Below, piece after piece: positions 7,101 through 14,223 of a stretch of DNA of 15,412 nucleotides. This stretch comes from an uncultured Lentisphaeria bacterium (GTDB taxonomy: Bacteria > Verrucomicrobiota > Lentisphaeria > Victivallales > Victivallaceae): positions 1-15,412 of the forward strand of contig CALABZ010000082.1 in assembly GCA_937888615.1 (NCBI GenBank), in the 5' to 3' direction. Positions within the stretch are counted from its first letter, which is position 1; each line of letters begins with the position of its first letter. Made by a program: the position numbers and the translations under genes. The notes below the pieces were generated by a model. The model saw nothing but the letters and a program-made list of their open reading frames with translations, ran no database searches and was not told where the DNA came from.

Positions 7101-10100
7101 TCAGATGACGGAGCGGACGATATCCGCCGGTTTCACTTCCGATTTCAGGTACGGATAAATATTGTAACGGAAAGCGTATTTACCGACTCCGAAACAATAT
7201 TTTTCGAGCGTATCCGGGCCGCAACTGGCCGTTCCGACCCCGCGCTGGCGGTAATCCAGTTTCAGGAAAATCCGCCCTTCGTCTTCCAGCTCGTGGTTGT
7301 GCCATTTGCCGAGAGCCTGTTTCGAGGAATAGCGGCTGACCGAAAATTCCATGCCGTCCGGCGCACAGATCATCAGCCCGGCCTTGCCGTCCTTGCCGAA
7401 CAACGCCACCCAACGGACTTCCGTGCGGTTGCCGTTCTCCTGAGGCATAATGTACGGCACGTGCATTTCGTCCACCGTGGAGTGATAGAGTCCGACCGGA
7501 TAACCGGCGTTGCGGTCGATCAGGTTCTCCTGCGGGCCGCGCCCGAACCATTCCACCTGATCAAGATGGGACGGCAGTTCCAGGATCACCCCCAGCCGCG
7601 GCAGGTCGTCGATTCCTTGTTCCACTTCGAACAGGTTTTCCACGCGGATGATGCCATCCGTACCCAGCCGGTGCACCTGGCTGTGGGTCACGCCGCCGTC
7701 GATTTTGGGACCGGCATGGCGCGAATTGACCGCCACGATGAATTCATCACCGGATTTCTCGGAGGAAATCCGCTGGCTTTTCAGCTCGAAGTCGTACAAG
7801 CCGTATTCGGTCCATTTGTAGAACGCTTTCCACGTCTGCTTTTTGGCGATGGAAAAGGCTTTGATCGCATCGTTGTCGGTGGAGGCGCGAATGATATTCA
7901 GCTTCGGTCCGGCCTGAACCAGCTTTTCACCGGCCAGCTCGATGGCGCCAAGCTCGCTGTTGTCGGCAAAATCGACATTGAGTTTGCCGATCTTGATATT
8001 GATGTTGCGCCCGGCCTTTTTGGTGGCGATACCGCCGCGTTCGGGAAGCCGTGAAGCCTGGACGACGGGACCGAAAGGCATGGCAAACTGTTCCCAGGCG
8101 ACCTCGTAACCGGCGTCGGCCCACCAGGATTTCTGAGCCAGGGTGAAGTTGATTTTCAGATGGCATTCCTGTCCGCAAGCCATTTCCGGCGGCACGATCG
8201 GCAATTGGATGTCGGTACTGCTTTCGGTCGGTTCTTCGGCGCAGAAGAACGTATGGCCTTTCTTTTCCTTCAAGGCTTTGGCCAGATCGATCCGGGCTTT
8301 CGGCGGGGTATTCAACGCCGGAAGTTTGCCGTGCTGAACCACTTTGCCGTCAACGGTCAGCTCCCAGTTGATTTTCAAGTCGGAGAGATCGGTGAAGTAT
8401 TTGCGGTTGATCACACGCAGTTTGCCGCAATGAAGGTCGATCGCTTCCACTTTGACCGGCTGGGCGAGTTTTTTCAGTTCATAGAGGGCGGGATGCGGGG
8501 TACGGTCGGGCCAGACCAGGCCGTCCGCCACAAAGTTCGAGTCATTCGGCTCATCGCCGAAATCGCCGCCGTAGGCCCAGTGGTATTTGCCGTCGGCGTC
8601 CTTGACCTTGATGCCGTGGTCGAGCCATTCCCAGATGAAACCGCCCTGCAGGCCGTGGTATTTATCAAAGGCGTCGAAATATTCCTTCAGACAGCCGTTG
8701 CTGTTACCCATGGCGTGGCTGAATTCGCACATGATGAACGGACGGTCGTCGTCGGTATGGGTACAGGCCCATTTGATGATGCCATCAATTTTCGGATACA
8801 TCGGACAGATGATATCGGTCAGTTCGCGATGGCAGTTCGGAAGCCACGCGCCCTGTTCATTGTACGAGGCGCGCTCGTAGTGCAGCGGGCGTGACGGATC
8901 GAAGAAACGAATCCAACCGGCCATGGCCGCATGGTTCGGCCCCACTCCGGACTCGTTGCCGAGGGACCAGACAATGACGGAGGGGTGATTTTTGTCGCGC
9001 ATGACCATGCGGATCGCGCGGTCAAGATAGGCGCCGGCCCAGTTCGGGTTCGAACAGAGATCGTAGAAGAACTGGTGGTTTTCGATATTGGCTTCGTCGA
9101 ACACGTAAAAGCCGTATTCGTCGCAAAGGTCATAAAACTCCGGTGCGGCGGGATAATGGCAGGTACGGATCGCGTTGATGTTGAAGCGTTTCATAACGGA
9201 CAGGTCACGGCGCGTCAGCTCTTCGGACACGGTGCGGCCGTTGGTGTCGTCGTGTTCATGCCGGTTAACGCCGTGAATCTGGACCGGCTGGCCGTTGATC
9301 AACAGTTGGCGGTCCTTGATCTCAATGGTACGGAAACCGATGCGGACCGGAACCGATTCGATTTCGCGGTCTTTGTCGTCCAGCAGTGTCGCCGTCATGG
9401 TATAAAGATAGGGGGCTTCGGCGCTCCACGGAATAATGTTGCGGACTTTCAATTCGCCTTTGATATAAATGCGGTTGATGTCCCTGGGCGCATAGGTGTA
9501 GCAGTCGTTGTCGAGCGTGGCAATATGGGGCGCATCAAGCACCTGCTTTCCCTTGGCATTGTAAAGTTTGACCCGGAACTTCCAGCCATTGCCGCGTTCG
9601 CGGGTGAAACCAGCGGTAAGTTCGAGCTTAAGCCGTCCTTCGGTGAAGGTTTCGTCAAGGGTGGCGGTGGCGTGAACGTCCGCCACGTAATTTTCATTGG
9701 TCGAGTAGAGATAGACGCTGCGGACGATTCCCGCGTGCCACCAGTGATCCTGGTCCTCAATGAACGAACTGTCGGACCATTTGATGACCAGTACGGTGAT
9801 CTGGTTTTTGCCCGGCTTGACCAGTTTCGTCACATCGAACTCGGTGGAACCGCGCGAATCCTTGCTGAATCCGAGGGACTGACCGTTGACGAACGGAATG
9901 AAACAACTTTCGACGCCGTCAAAATGCAGCACGACGCGGCGTTTCTTCCAGTTCTGCGGGATTTCGAAGGTGCGCCGGTAAATACCGGTGGGGTTGCGGT
10001 CCGACACATTCGGGGGCATGTTCGGCCAGGGCATCTGCACGTTGGTGTAGTGAGGGTAGTCGTAACCGCGCATGTCCCAGCAGCTCGGCACGTCGATTTT

Positions 10101-10340
10101 ATCCCACGCGGCATCCTTGAAACGGGGGTTCATGTAGTCCTCGGGCACATCGGACGGGCTTTCGCTGTAACGGAACTTCCAATCGCCGTTCAAGGAAATA
10201 TACCACGAACCGCGGTCGCGCCCGGCTTTCGCCGCTTCCGCCTCAGCGTCAAACGCAAATAAAGGGGAACGGTTGGGCAAACGCCCGGCTCCCGGACAGT
10301 CCGGGCTGGTGTAGATCAGCTTCTCCAGATTTACTGACAT
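7101..10340 (-). CDS. Glycoside hydrolase family 2 beta-galactosidase (LacZ-type)
   Basis: Predicted to hydrolyse terminal beta-galactosides. The domain order is that of LacZ: a sugar-binding jelly roll (about 1-215), an immunoglobulin-like domain (about 218-338), a TIM barrel (about 340-630), a second beta domain, and a C-terminal Bgal small-chain domain (about 778-1070). The barrel carries NAIRTCHYP (389-397), the acid/base in SLGNESG (E463), and the nucleophile in MCEFSHAMGNS (E539). Length is 1079 residues against 1023 in E. coli. No signal peptide is seen, so it is probably cytoplasmic. The linker before the last domain contains an unusual stretch, VVQASRLPERGGIATKKAGR (about 759-778). 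The ATG at 10340 is preceded by AGGAG (10351-10355) ten bases away. The gene is divergent from an AraC regulator. Natural substrate could be lactose, a glycan galactoside or another sugar. Confidence 0.92.
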   Translation of the reverse strand: MSVNLEKLIYTSPDCPGAGRLPNRSPLFAFDAEAEAAKAGRDRGSWYISLNGDWKFRYSESPSDVPEDYMNPRFKDAAWDKIDVPSCWDMRGYDYPHYTNVQMPWPNMPPNVSDRNPTGIYRRTFEIPQNWKKRRVVLHFDGVESCFIPFVNGQSLGFSKDSRGSTEFDVTKLVKPGKNQITVLVIKWSDSSFIEDQDHWWHAGIVRSVYLYSTNENYVADVHATATLDETFTEGRLKLELTAGFTRERGNGWKFRVKLYNAKGKQVLDAPHIATLDNDCYTYAPRDINRIYIKGELKVRNIIPWSAEAPYLYTMTATLLDDKDREIESVPVRIGFRTIEIKDRQLLINGQPVQIHGVNRHEHDDTNGRTVSEELTRRDLSVMKRFNINAIRTCHYPAAPEFYDLCDEYGFYVFDEANIENHQFFYDLCSNPNWAGAYLDRAIRMVMRDKNHPSVIVWSLGNESGVGPNHAAMAGWIRFFDPSRPLHYERASYNEQGAWLPNCHRELTDIICPMYPKIDGIIKWACTHTDDDRPFIMCEFSHAMGNSNGCLKEYFDAFDKYHGLQGGFIWEWLDHGIKVKDADGKYHWAYGGDFGDEPNDSNFVADGLVWPDRTPHPALYELKKLAQPVKVEAIDLHCGKLRVINRKYFTDLSDLKINWELTVDGKVVQHGKLPALNTPPKARIDLAKALKEKKGHTFFCAEEPTESSTDIQLPIVPPEMACGQECHLKINFTLAQKSWWADAGYEVAWEQFAMPFGPVVQASRLPERGGIATKKAGRNINIKIGKLNVDFADNSELGAIELAGEKLVQAGPKLNIIRASTDNDAIKAFSIAKKQTWKAFYKWTEYGLYDFELKSQRISSEKSGDEFIVAVNSRHAGPKIDGGVTHSQVHRLGTDGIIRVENLFEVEQGIDDLPRLGVILELPSHLDQVEWFGRGPQENLIDRNAGYPVGLYHSTVDEMHVPYIMPQENGNRTEVRWVALFGKDGKAGLMICAPDGMEFSVSRYSSKQALGKWHNHELEDEGRIFLKLDYRQRGVGTASCGPDTLEKYCFGVGKYAFRYNIYPYLKSEVKPADIVRSVI

Positions 10341-10441
10341 CTTTCGATAACTCCTGTTTGATTTTATAAAAGGGGAATTTATAGTATATTAATGTAACGC
10401 ATGATTAAGCAAAAAAAATGTATTTTATGGTATAAAGAGAT
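10341..10441. promoter_or_regulatory. Divergent control region for the beta-galactosidase and AraC genes
   Basis: This AT-rich 101-base spacer must hold both promoters. For the minus-strand gene, TTGCTT (10407-10412) and TATACT (10383-10388) are 18 bases apart, with an overlapping TATAAA at 10378-10383. An imperfect inverted repeat, TTAAT (10389-10393) / ATTAA (10404-10408), falls in the spacer and could be an operator. For the plus-strand regulator, TGG-TATAAA (TATAAA at 10431-10436) resembles an extended -10 but would place the start almost on the ATG at 10442. That promoter is therefore doubtful, unless the message is leaderless or the protein starts later. Confidence 0.4.
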
Positions 10442-11311
10442 ATGTTAAATGGTAATAATGCCGGATTCCCCGGTTTTGATGAATGCCCCCCTTCCACCGT
10501 CTTCCGGCTGATGGGGCTGTCCGGTTCCCGGGAGGGAATCGGATGCGGTTTTCTGCACAAAAAAACCAGGCGGGCCGACCATGTGAATCTGCATTGGCCG
10601 CGCTATGTACTGGTGATCGTCCTGCGCGGTTCGGGGTTATTCATCGATGAAAACGGCGGTGAATACCGGCTCCACGAGGGCGATTCCTTCCAGCGCTTTC
10701 CGGGACGGCTCCACTCCAATTACGTGGATGTGGAAAGCGGATACCTCGAATGTTATCTGGAATGCGGCGTAGCGTTTTACCAGGCGTTGCGGGCCATGCG
10801 GATCATCCGCAGCGACGTGCCGGTACGATACGCGGCCCCGGATATGGAACTGGTGAACCGAATCTGGAATCTTTACTGCGCGCTGAAAAATGCCGGCGAG
10901 GACCAGTTGCCGGAACTGGCCGGCGAGTTTATCGCCATTCTGGGTCGATGCCACCGCCGCAATGCGTCCGAAACCCCGGCCCCGGACGTCGACAATATTA
11001 TCGAACTCGCCTGTGAGGAACTGATTGCCGATTTCGACCGCAATTTCGACCTGAAGAAATTCTGCCGCCAGAACGGTTGGGGTTACGAACATTTCCGCAA
11101 GGTGTTCCGGCAGCGCGTCGGCATTTCACCGTGGCAATACCGGGTGCGGCGCCGGCTCGACACCGCCTGCTCCATGCTCCGCGACAGCGACCACCCGATC
11201 GCCGAAATCGCGGCCCGCCTCGGCTATTCTTCCGCCTATGAATTCAGCGCACAGTTCAAAAAATACATCGGAATTTCGCCCCTGTATTTCCGCGAAGGAC
11301 GGGGCGGTTGA
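10442..11311 (+). CDS. AraC/XylS-family transcriptional regulator
   Basis: The N-terminal half (about 1-165) has the short beta-strand pattern of a cupin-like ligand-binding domain, including LVIVLRGSGLFIDENGGEYRL followed by a Gly-Asp-Ser turn. The C-terminal part (about 185-285) is a double helix-turn-helix of AraC type: FDLKKFCRQNGWGYEHFRKVF then ISPWQYRVRRRL in the first unit, and IAEIAARLGYSSAYEFSAQFKKYIGISP in the second. Length is 289 residues, normal for the family. The start is preceded only by a weak AAAGAGAT. It is transcribed divergently from the GH2 beta-galactosidase 101 bases away, so it most likely senses a galactoside-derived sugar and controls that gene. Its stop is one base from the stop of the convergent xseA. 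Confidence 0.9.
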   Translation: MLNGNNAGFPGFDECPPSTVFRLMGLSGSREGIGCGFLHKKTRRADHVNLHWPRYVLVIVLRGSGLFIDENGGEYRLHEGDSFQRFPGRLHSNYVDVESGYLECYLECGVAFYQALRAMRIIRSDVPVRYAAPDMELVNRIWNLYCALKNAGEDQLPELAGEFIAILGRCHRRNASETPAPDVDNIIELACEELIADFDRNFDLKKFCRQNGWGYEHFRKVFRQRVGISPWQYRVRRRLDTACSMLRDSDHPIAEIAARLGYSSAYEFSAQFKKYIGISPLYFREGRGG

Positions 11312-11312
11312 A

Positions 11313-12647
11313 TCAGCGTTCGCGGCGGGCGGTAATTTCGCCATGACCAAGGCGAATATTCAATTCGGTCCCAATGGCGGCGTCTTCTTCGGACGTAATG
11401 ATTTTGCCGTCGGCGGCGCGGCTGACCATGGCGTAACCGCGTTTGAGCACCTGCCCCGGGTCGAGGTTGTTCAGTGAGCGGTTGAACCCGCCAAGTCGGT
11501 TCTCCTGTTCGGTCCGGTAGCGGCTGATATGAAGCAAAAGCTGTTCGCCGAGACGTTCCGTAACCAGGTTTTTTTCGCGAAGCAATGAACGCGGCGACAA
11601 CCCTTTCAGACGTTCGGCCAATAGTTCGGTCCGCGCCCCGGCGTCGTTCACAGCCTGACGCAATGAATGCTTCATTTCACTGTCGATCTCGTCGATCAAC
11701 TGCTGTTTCTGGCGGATCATGTAGACCGGTTCGCGAAAAACGAAACTGCCCGCCGCCTCGTTCAACCGGTAGCGCAGCTCACTCCGGAGCCCGTCCAAAC
11801 TGGAAATCATGTCTTTCTGCAAACGGTTGAGGCGTTCCAGCAATTCGTCGCGATGTGCGGCCACAAGTTCCGCCGCGGCCGACGGCGTCGGCACCCGCAG
11901 ATCGGCGGCGAAGTCGCACAGGGTAAAGTCGATTTCATGCCCCACCGCGCTGATGACCGGAATACGGCTTGCCGCCACGGCCCGCACCAAAACCTCCTCA
12001 TTGAACGCCCACAAATCCTCCATACTGCCGCCGCCGCGGGTCAGCACGATCACCTCGACCCCGCCGGCGCGGTTGAAAAATTCGATCCCGCGCGCCAGTT
12101 CCGGGGCCGCTCCCGCCCCCTGTACCGGAGACGGATAAATTTTCACCGGCAATCCGGGGAAGCGCCGGGTCACAATCTGCAGGAAATCGCGGATCGCCGC
12201 GCCGTCGGGGGAAGTCACCACGCCGACGCATTCGGGGAGCAGGGGAACCGCTTTCTTGCGTTCGCTGTCGAACAATCCCTCGGCGCCGAGACGCTGTTTC
12301 AGCTCTTCGAACCGCTGTTGAAGAGCGCCAAACCCCACCGGGCGGATCGATTTGACGCTGAACTGATATTCGCCGCGTACCTCATAAACGGTCAGCCGCC
12401 CGAACACCTCCACCTCCGAACCGATCCGCAATCCAAGCTGTTCCACCGCCCGGGCTCCGCTGAAAAACACCACGCGCATTTGCGAACGCTTGTCCTTCAT
12501 CGTCATATAGACATGTCCCGAGGCGCGCTGAATGCTCAATGTTCCGATTTCGCCGCGCATCCAGAACGGCATCAAGCTGTTTTCCAGAAGTTCGCGGACA
12601 ATCGCGTTGACCTCGGCAACCTGCCAGATTTTGTCGGTTTCGCTCAT
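11313..12647 (-). CDS. xseA: Exodeoxyribonuclease VII large subunit
   Basis: The large catalytic subunit of exonuclease VII, which degrades single-stranded DNA in both directions during repair. The N-terminal OB fold (about 5-105) contains FWMRGEIGTLSIQRASGHVYMT. The catalytic core shows VGVVTSPDGAAIRDFL (141-156), LTRGGGSMEDLWAFNEE (202-218) and SAVGHEIDFTLCDFAADLRVPTPSAAAE (233-260). A coiled-coil-prone helical region (about 265-390) follows, as expected for binding the small subunit. Length is 444 residues, typical. The ATG start overlaps the stop of the upstream protease gene in an ATGA, so translation is probably coupled. The small-subunit gene xseB is often adjacent but is not found in this window; the next gene is a convergent AraC regulator. 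Confidence 0.94.
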   Translation of the reverse strand: MSETDKIWQVAEVNAIVRELLENSLMPFWMRGEIGTLSIQRASGHVYMTMKDKRSQMRVVFFSGARAVEQLGLRIGSEVEVFGRLTVYEVRGEYQFSVKSIRPVGFGALQQRFEELKQRLGAEGLFDSERKKAVPLLPECVGVVTSPDGAAIRDFLQIVTRRFPGLPVKIYPSPVQGAGAAPELARGIEFFNRAGGVEVIVLTRGGGSMEDLWAFNEEVLVRAVAASRIPVISAVGHEIDFTLCDFAADLRVPTPSAAAELVAAHRDELLERLNRLQKDMISSLDGLRSELRYRLNEAAGSFVFREPVYMIRQKQQLIDEIDSEMKHSLRQAVNDAGARTELLAERLKGLSPRSLLREKNLVTERLGEQLLLHISRYRTEQENRLGGFNRSLNNLDPGQVLKRGYAMVSRAADGKIITSEEDAAIGTELNIRLGHGEITARRER

Positions 12648-13279
12648 GGCCGGGGGACTTCCAGCAAATGAAGAACCACGGATGCAACTTGCGAGGTCAA
12701 ATATTGCCCGAATTCAAAAATCGAACCCAGGAATATGAATACCAGCATCAGCAGCAGAAGCGCTCCCCCCATCGCGATCTCACCCTTTACCTGGGTCAGG
12801 CGCGGCATAAAGTACGACACGATATGCCAGCCGTCAAACCCCGGCACCGGCAGAAGATTGATCGCGAAAAGGACGATATTCAGCGTTCCGCCGAGCCCGA
12901 AAATCAGCAATGCGTTGTCCGGGGCGTTGAAATGGATCGACAATCCGAGTGCAATCGAACAAAACACAAACAGCATCAGGTTGGCGCCGGGTCCGGCAAA
13001 TGAAACAAGCATGTCGCTCCAGCGGTGGCGCATCCGGCCCGGATTCACCGGCACCTGTCCCCAGGCAATACCGATGACCGCCAGCATGACCAACGACATC
13101 ACCCCCATCTGTTTAAGGGGATTCAGCGTCAAGTGCCCCTGTTCGGCGGCGGTAGGATCTCCCTGCCGAAGCGCAACCCAGGCGTGGGCGAGTTCATGCA
13201 CGCAGACGGATACCACCACTACAAAAATCTGTATAAAAAAGAGCAGCGGATTTTGCCACAAGGTTTGAATAAACAGCAT
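12644..13279 (-). CDS. Site-2-type (M50 family) membrane zinc metalloprotease
   Basis: An integral-membrane metalloprotease homologue with the HEXXH zinc motif HELAH (28-32) in the first hydrophobic segment. The third ligand region NLLPVPGFDGWH (141-152) supplies D149, and the conserved LTLNPLKQMG lies at 50-59. Hydrophobic segments are at about 12-36, 58-76, 88-116, 123-145 and 170-188. Length is 211 residues, matching the small bacterial M50B group that lacks PDZ domains. The ATG is preceded by GGAGG (13285-13289) five bases away, and this site overlaps the stop codon of the upstream gene. Its own stop overlaps the xseA start. The substrate is unknown; such proteases can cleave membrane-bound regulators, but nothing here identifies one. 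Confidence 0.9.
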   Translation of the reverse strand: MLFIQTLWQNPLLFFIQIFVVVVSVCVHELAHAWVALRQGDPTAAEQGHLTLNPLKQMGVMSLVMLAVIGIAWGQVPVNPGRMRHRWSDMLVSFAGPGANLMLFVFCSIALGLSIHFNAPDNALLIFGLGGTLNIVLFAINLLPVPGFDGWHIVSYFMPRLTQVKGEIAMGGALLLLMLVFIFLGSIFEFGQYLTSQVASVVLHLLEVPRP

Positions 13280-13289
13280 TCGCCCCTCC

Positions 13290-13607
13290 TCAACCGATAG
13301 TAACCGGCCAATACTGATAGGCGGGCGTTTCGTAAGGGTGGGCTTCTTTCAGGGCGGCGATCACGTCGGTGATTTTCTCTTCCGGACAAATCATTTCCAC
13401 CTTGATTTCCTCGACGTCCTCCACCTTTTCCTGACTGCCGATAAAAGGCATACTGCCGGGGAGCGGACGGAACTGACCGTTGCCGGGGGTTTGCCAGCAA
13501 CAATTGTCATAATTGCCGAGCTTGCCGGCGCCGGCTTCAAAAACCGCGAACTTGACTTCTTCCACAAAGTTCGCCGGTACGTAAAATTCCAGTTTGCAAT
13601 ACGTCAT
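13290..13607 (-). CDS. Stand-alone NIF3-insert-like protein (CutA/PII-like fold)
   Basis: A 105-residue protein resembling the small domain inserted in long NIF3/YqfO proteins, also found alone in many bacteria. Features seen are the start YCKLEFYVPANFVEEVKFAVFEAG, then KLGNYDNCCWQTPGNGQFRPLPGS with its Gly-rich turn, and an end with ITDVIAALKEAHPYETPAYQYWP. HPYETPA is the typical signature. The fold is related to CutA1/PII, and the trimeric family has no settled function. The start is well supported by GAGGTGA (13612-13618) four bases before the ATG. It is first in an operon with the M50 protease and xseA. Two or three possible promoters lie upstream. Confidence 0.82.
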   Translation of the reverse strand: MTYCKLEFYVPANFVEEVKFAVFEAGAGKLGNYDNCCWQTPGNGQFRPLPGSMPFIGSQEKVEDVEEIKVEMICPEEKITDVIAALKEAHPYETPAYQYWPVTIG

Positions 13608-13626
13608 AAAGTCACCTCGTTTATGA

Positions 13627-13654
13627 AATATAGCGTCGATTCCGGCGAAAACAA
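13627..13654 (-). promoter_or_regulatory. Candidate proximal promoter for the NIF3-like/M50/xseA operon
   Basis: On the minus strand TTGTTT (13649-13654) and TATATT (13627-13632) are 16 bases apart. Transcription would begin near 13620, immediately before the Shine-Dalgarno. Another candidate is TTGACA (13723-13728) with TCTATT (13699-13704) and an 18-base spacer, giving a longer leader. Confidence 0.4.
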
Positions 13655-13699
13655 AGCGGAAAAGGAGTGACTGGTAAGTTTTTTTCTGTCTTCCCTGAA

Positions 13700-13872
13700 A
13701 TAGAAGAAGGAAGGAGAGCTTTTGTCAACGTTCGCGGGCCTCGCTTCTTTTTTCGCGTCCAACCTCAACCATCAGGCTCCGGAACGGCTCTCCTTCCTTC
13801 CGTCTGTCCCGCGTTAAGCGTATTCATTTGAGTTTCCTCATTCGGGTTTGTACCCTGACAGACCTTTCTATC
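13700..13872 (-). ncRNA. Candidate structured RNA or long operon leader, family not recognised
   Basis: Downstream of a consensus promoter the minus strand folds into two adjacent domains with perfect stems. Domain 1 is a 7-bp stem GTCTGTC/GACAGAC (13857-13863 with 13802-13808). It encloses a hairpin GGGT-ACAA-ACCC (13844-13855) and a hairpin TGAG-GAAA-CTCA with a GNRA loop (13829-13840). Domain 2 begins on the next base but one: a 14-bp stem GAAGGAAGGAGAGC/GCTCTCCTTCCTTC (13787-13800 with 13706-13719), then after a 9-base bulge a 5-bp stem CGTTC/GAACG (13782-13786 with 13729-13733), with a possible CGC/GCG hairpin inside. I compared it in mind with SRP RNA, 6S, tmRNA, RNase P and common riboswitches and did not find their core motifs. 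There is no clear intrinsic terminator, so it may be a leader of the downstream operon rather than a separate RNA. Confidence 0.5.
13765..13827 (-). CDS. Possible 20-codon leader peptide within the structured region
   Basis: An ATG preceded by GAGG about nine bases upstream opens a frame of 20 codons ending in TGA. The product begins MNTLNAGQTEGRR. The frame runs through the left arm of the 14-bp stem, so a translating ribosome would disrupt that stem. A five-codon frame (MRKLK) ends in a TGA overlapping this ATG. The composition gives no obvious attenuator codon run. This could be chance, because the frame is also open further upstream. Confidence 0.2.
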   Translation of the reverse strand: MNTLNAGQTEGRRAVPEPDG

Positions 13873-13876
13873 TATG

Positions 13877-13904
13877 ATTATACAGCCAATTCCGGCAATG
13901 TCAA
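13877..13904 (-). promoter_or_regulatory. Consensus sigma-70 promoter driving the structured RNA region
   Basis: Perfect hexamers TTGACA (13899-13904) and TATAAT (13877-13882) are 16 bases apart on the minus strand. Expected transcription start is about 13869-13872. It is the strongest promoter-like sequence in the window. Confidence 0.8.
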
Positions 13905-13951
13905 TACCCGAAATGGCATCGTCAATTAAAAAAATAGTCGATTTCAGGCAC

Positions 13952-13982
13952 AAAAAAATGCAGGCCGTTTCCGAACCTGCAT
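13952..13982 (-). terminator. Intrinsic terminator after rpsU
   Basis: On the minus strand ATGCAGG (13976-13982) pairs with CCTGCAT (13958-13964) across an 11-base loop and is followed by T7. It lies about 30 bases after the rpsU stop and ends the sigma factor-S21 transcript before the promoter at 13877-13904. Confidence 0.88.
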
Positions 13983-14011
13983 TGAATCTTCGAATCATAA
14001 TTCCTTATGAA

Positions 14012-14176
14012 TCAGTGGCGACGCTGGGCAGCTTTCCGCTTTACCTCGCTGGGCTTCTCATAATGTCTGCGATTCCGAAGCTCTTTCAAGGTACCTTCCT
14101 TGTCGAGTTTCTTCTTCAGCCGACGCAGAGCACGATCAATCGCTTCGCCCTTTTTTACGCGGACTTCAGTATCCAT
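14012..14176 (-). CDS. rpsU: 30S ribosomal protein S21
   Basis: A 54-residue, very basic protein. The sequence VRVKKGEAIDRALRRLKKKL, then GTLKELRNRRHYEKPSE and a terminal KRKAAQRRH, is the S21 pattern: a short N-terminal strand, a long helix and an Arg/Lys-rich tail with the conserved R-x-HYEKPS. S21 binds the platform of the 30S subunit near the anti-Shine-Dalgarno and helps initiation. The ATG at 14176 follows GGGGGTGA (14182-14189) by five bases. The gene lies 47 bases after the sigma factor stop and is followed by an intrinsic terminator, so the two are probably co-transcribed. Its small size makes it easy to miss. Confidence 0.93.
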   Translation of the reverse strand: MDTEVRVKKGEAIDRALRRLKKKLDKEGTLKELRNRRHYEKPSEVKRKAAQRRH

Positions 14177-14223
14177 AGCATTCACCCCCTTTTCCGGATA
14201 TTTGACGGTTCATCTTCATACGG

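Noticed and set aside
7071..8054. Long plus-strand ORF of 327 codons opposite the beta-galactosidase gene, and similar long ones at 8160-8894 and 8931-10262
   Set aside because: They are antisense shadows of the GC-rich GH2 coding frame. The products are rich in Val, Phe, His, Asp and Arg with no domain pattern, while the minus strand has clear catalytic motifs.
11667..12671. Plus-strand 334-codon ORF opposite xseA
   Set aside because: Antisense shadow; its product is His/Arg/Gln-rich without domains, and xseA motifs are unambiguous on the minus strand.
13690..13870. Known RNA identities for the structured region: SRP RNA (because of CGGAAGGAAG), 6S RNA, RNase P, tmRNA
   Set aside because: The SRP-like string lacks the paired symmetric loop; there is no 6S-type pairing of the 5' and 3' ends, no RNase P P4 core, and no tmRNA tRNA-like ends or Ala-Ala tag.
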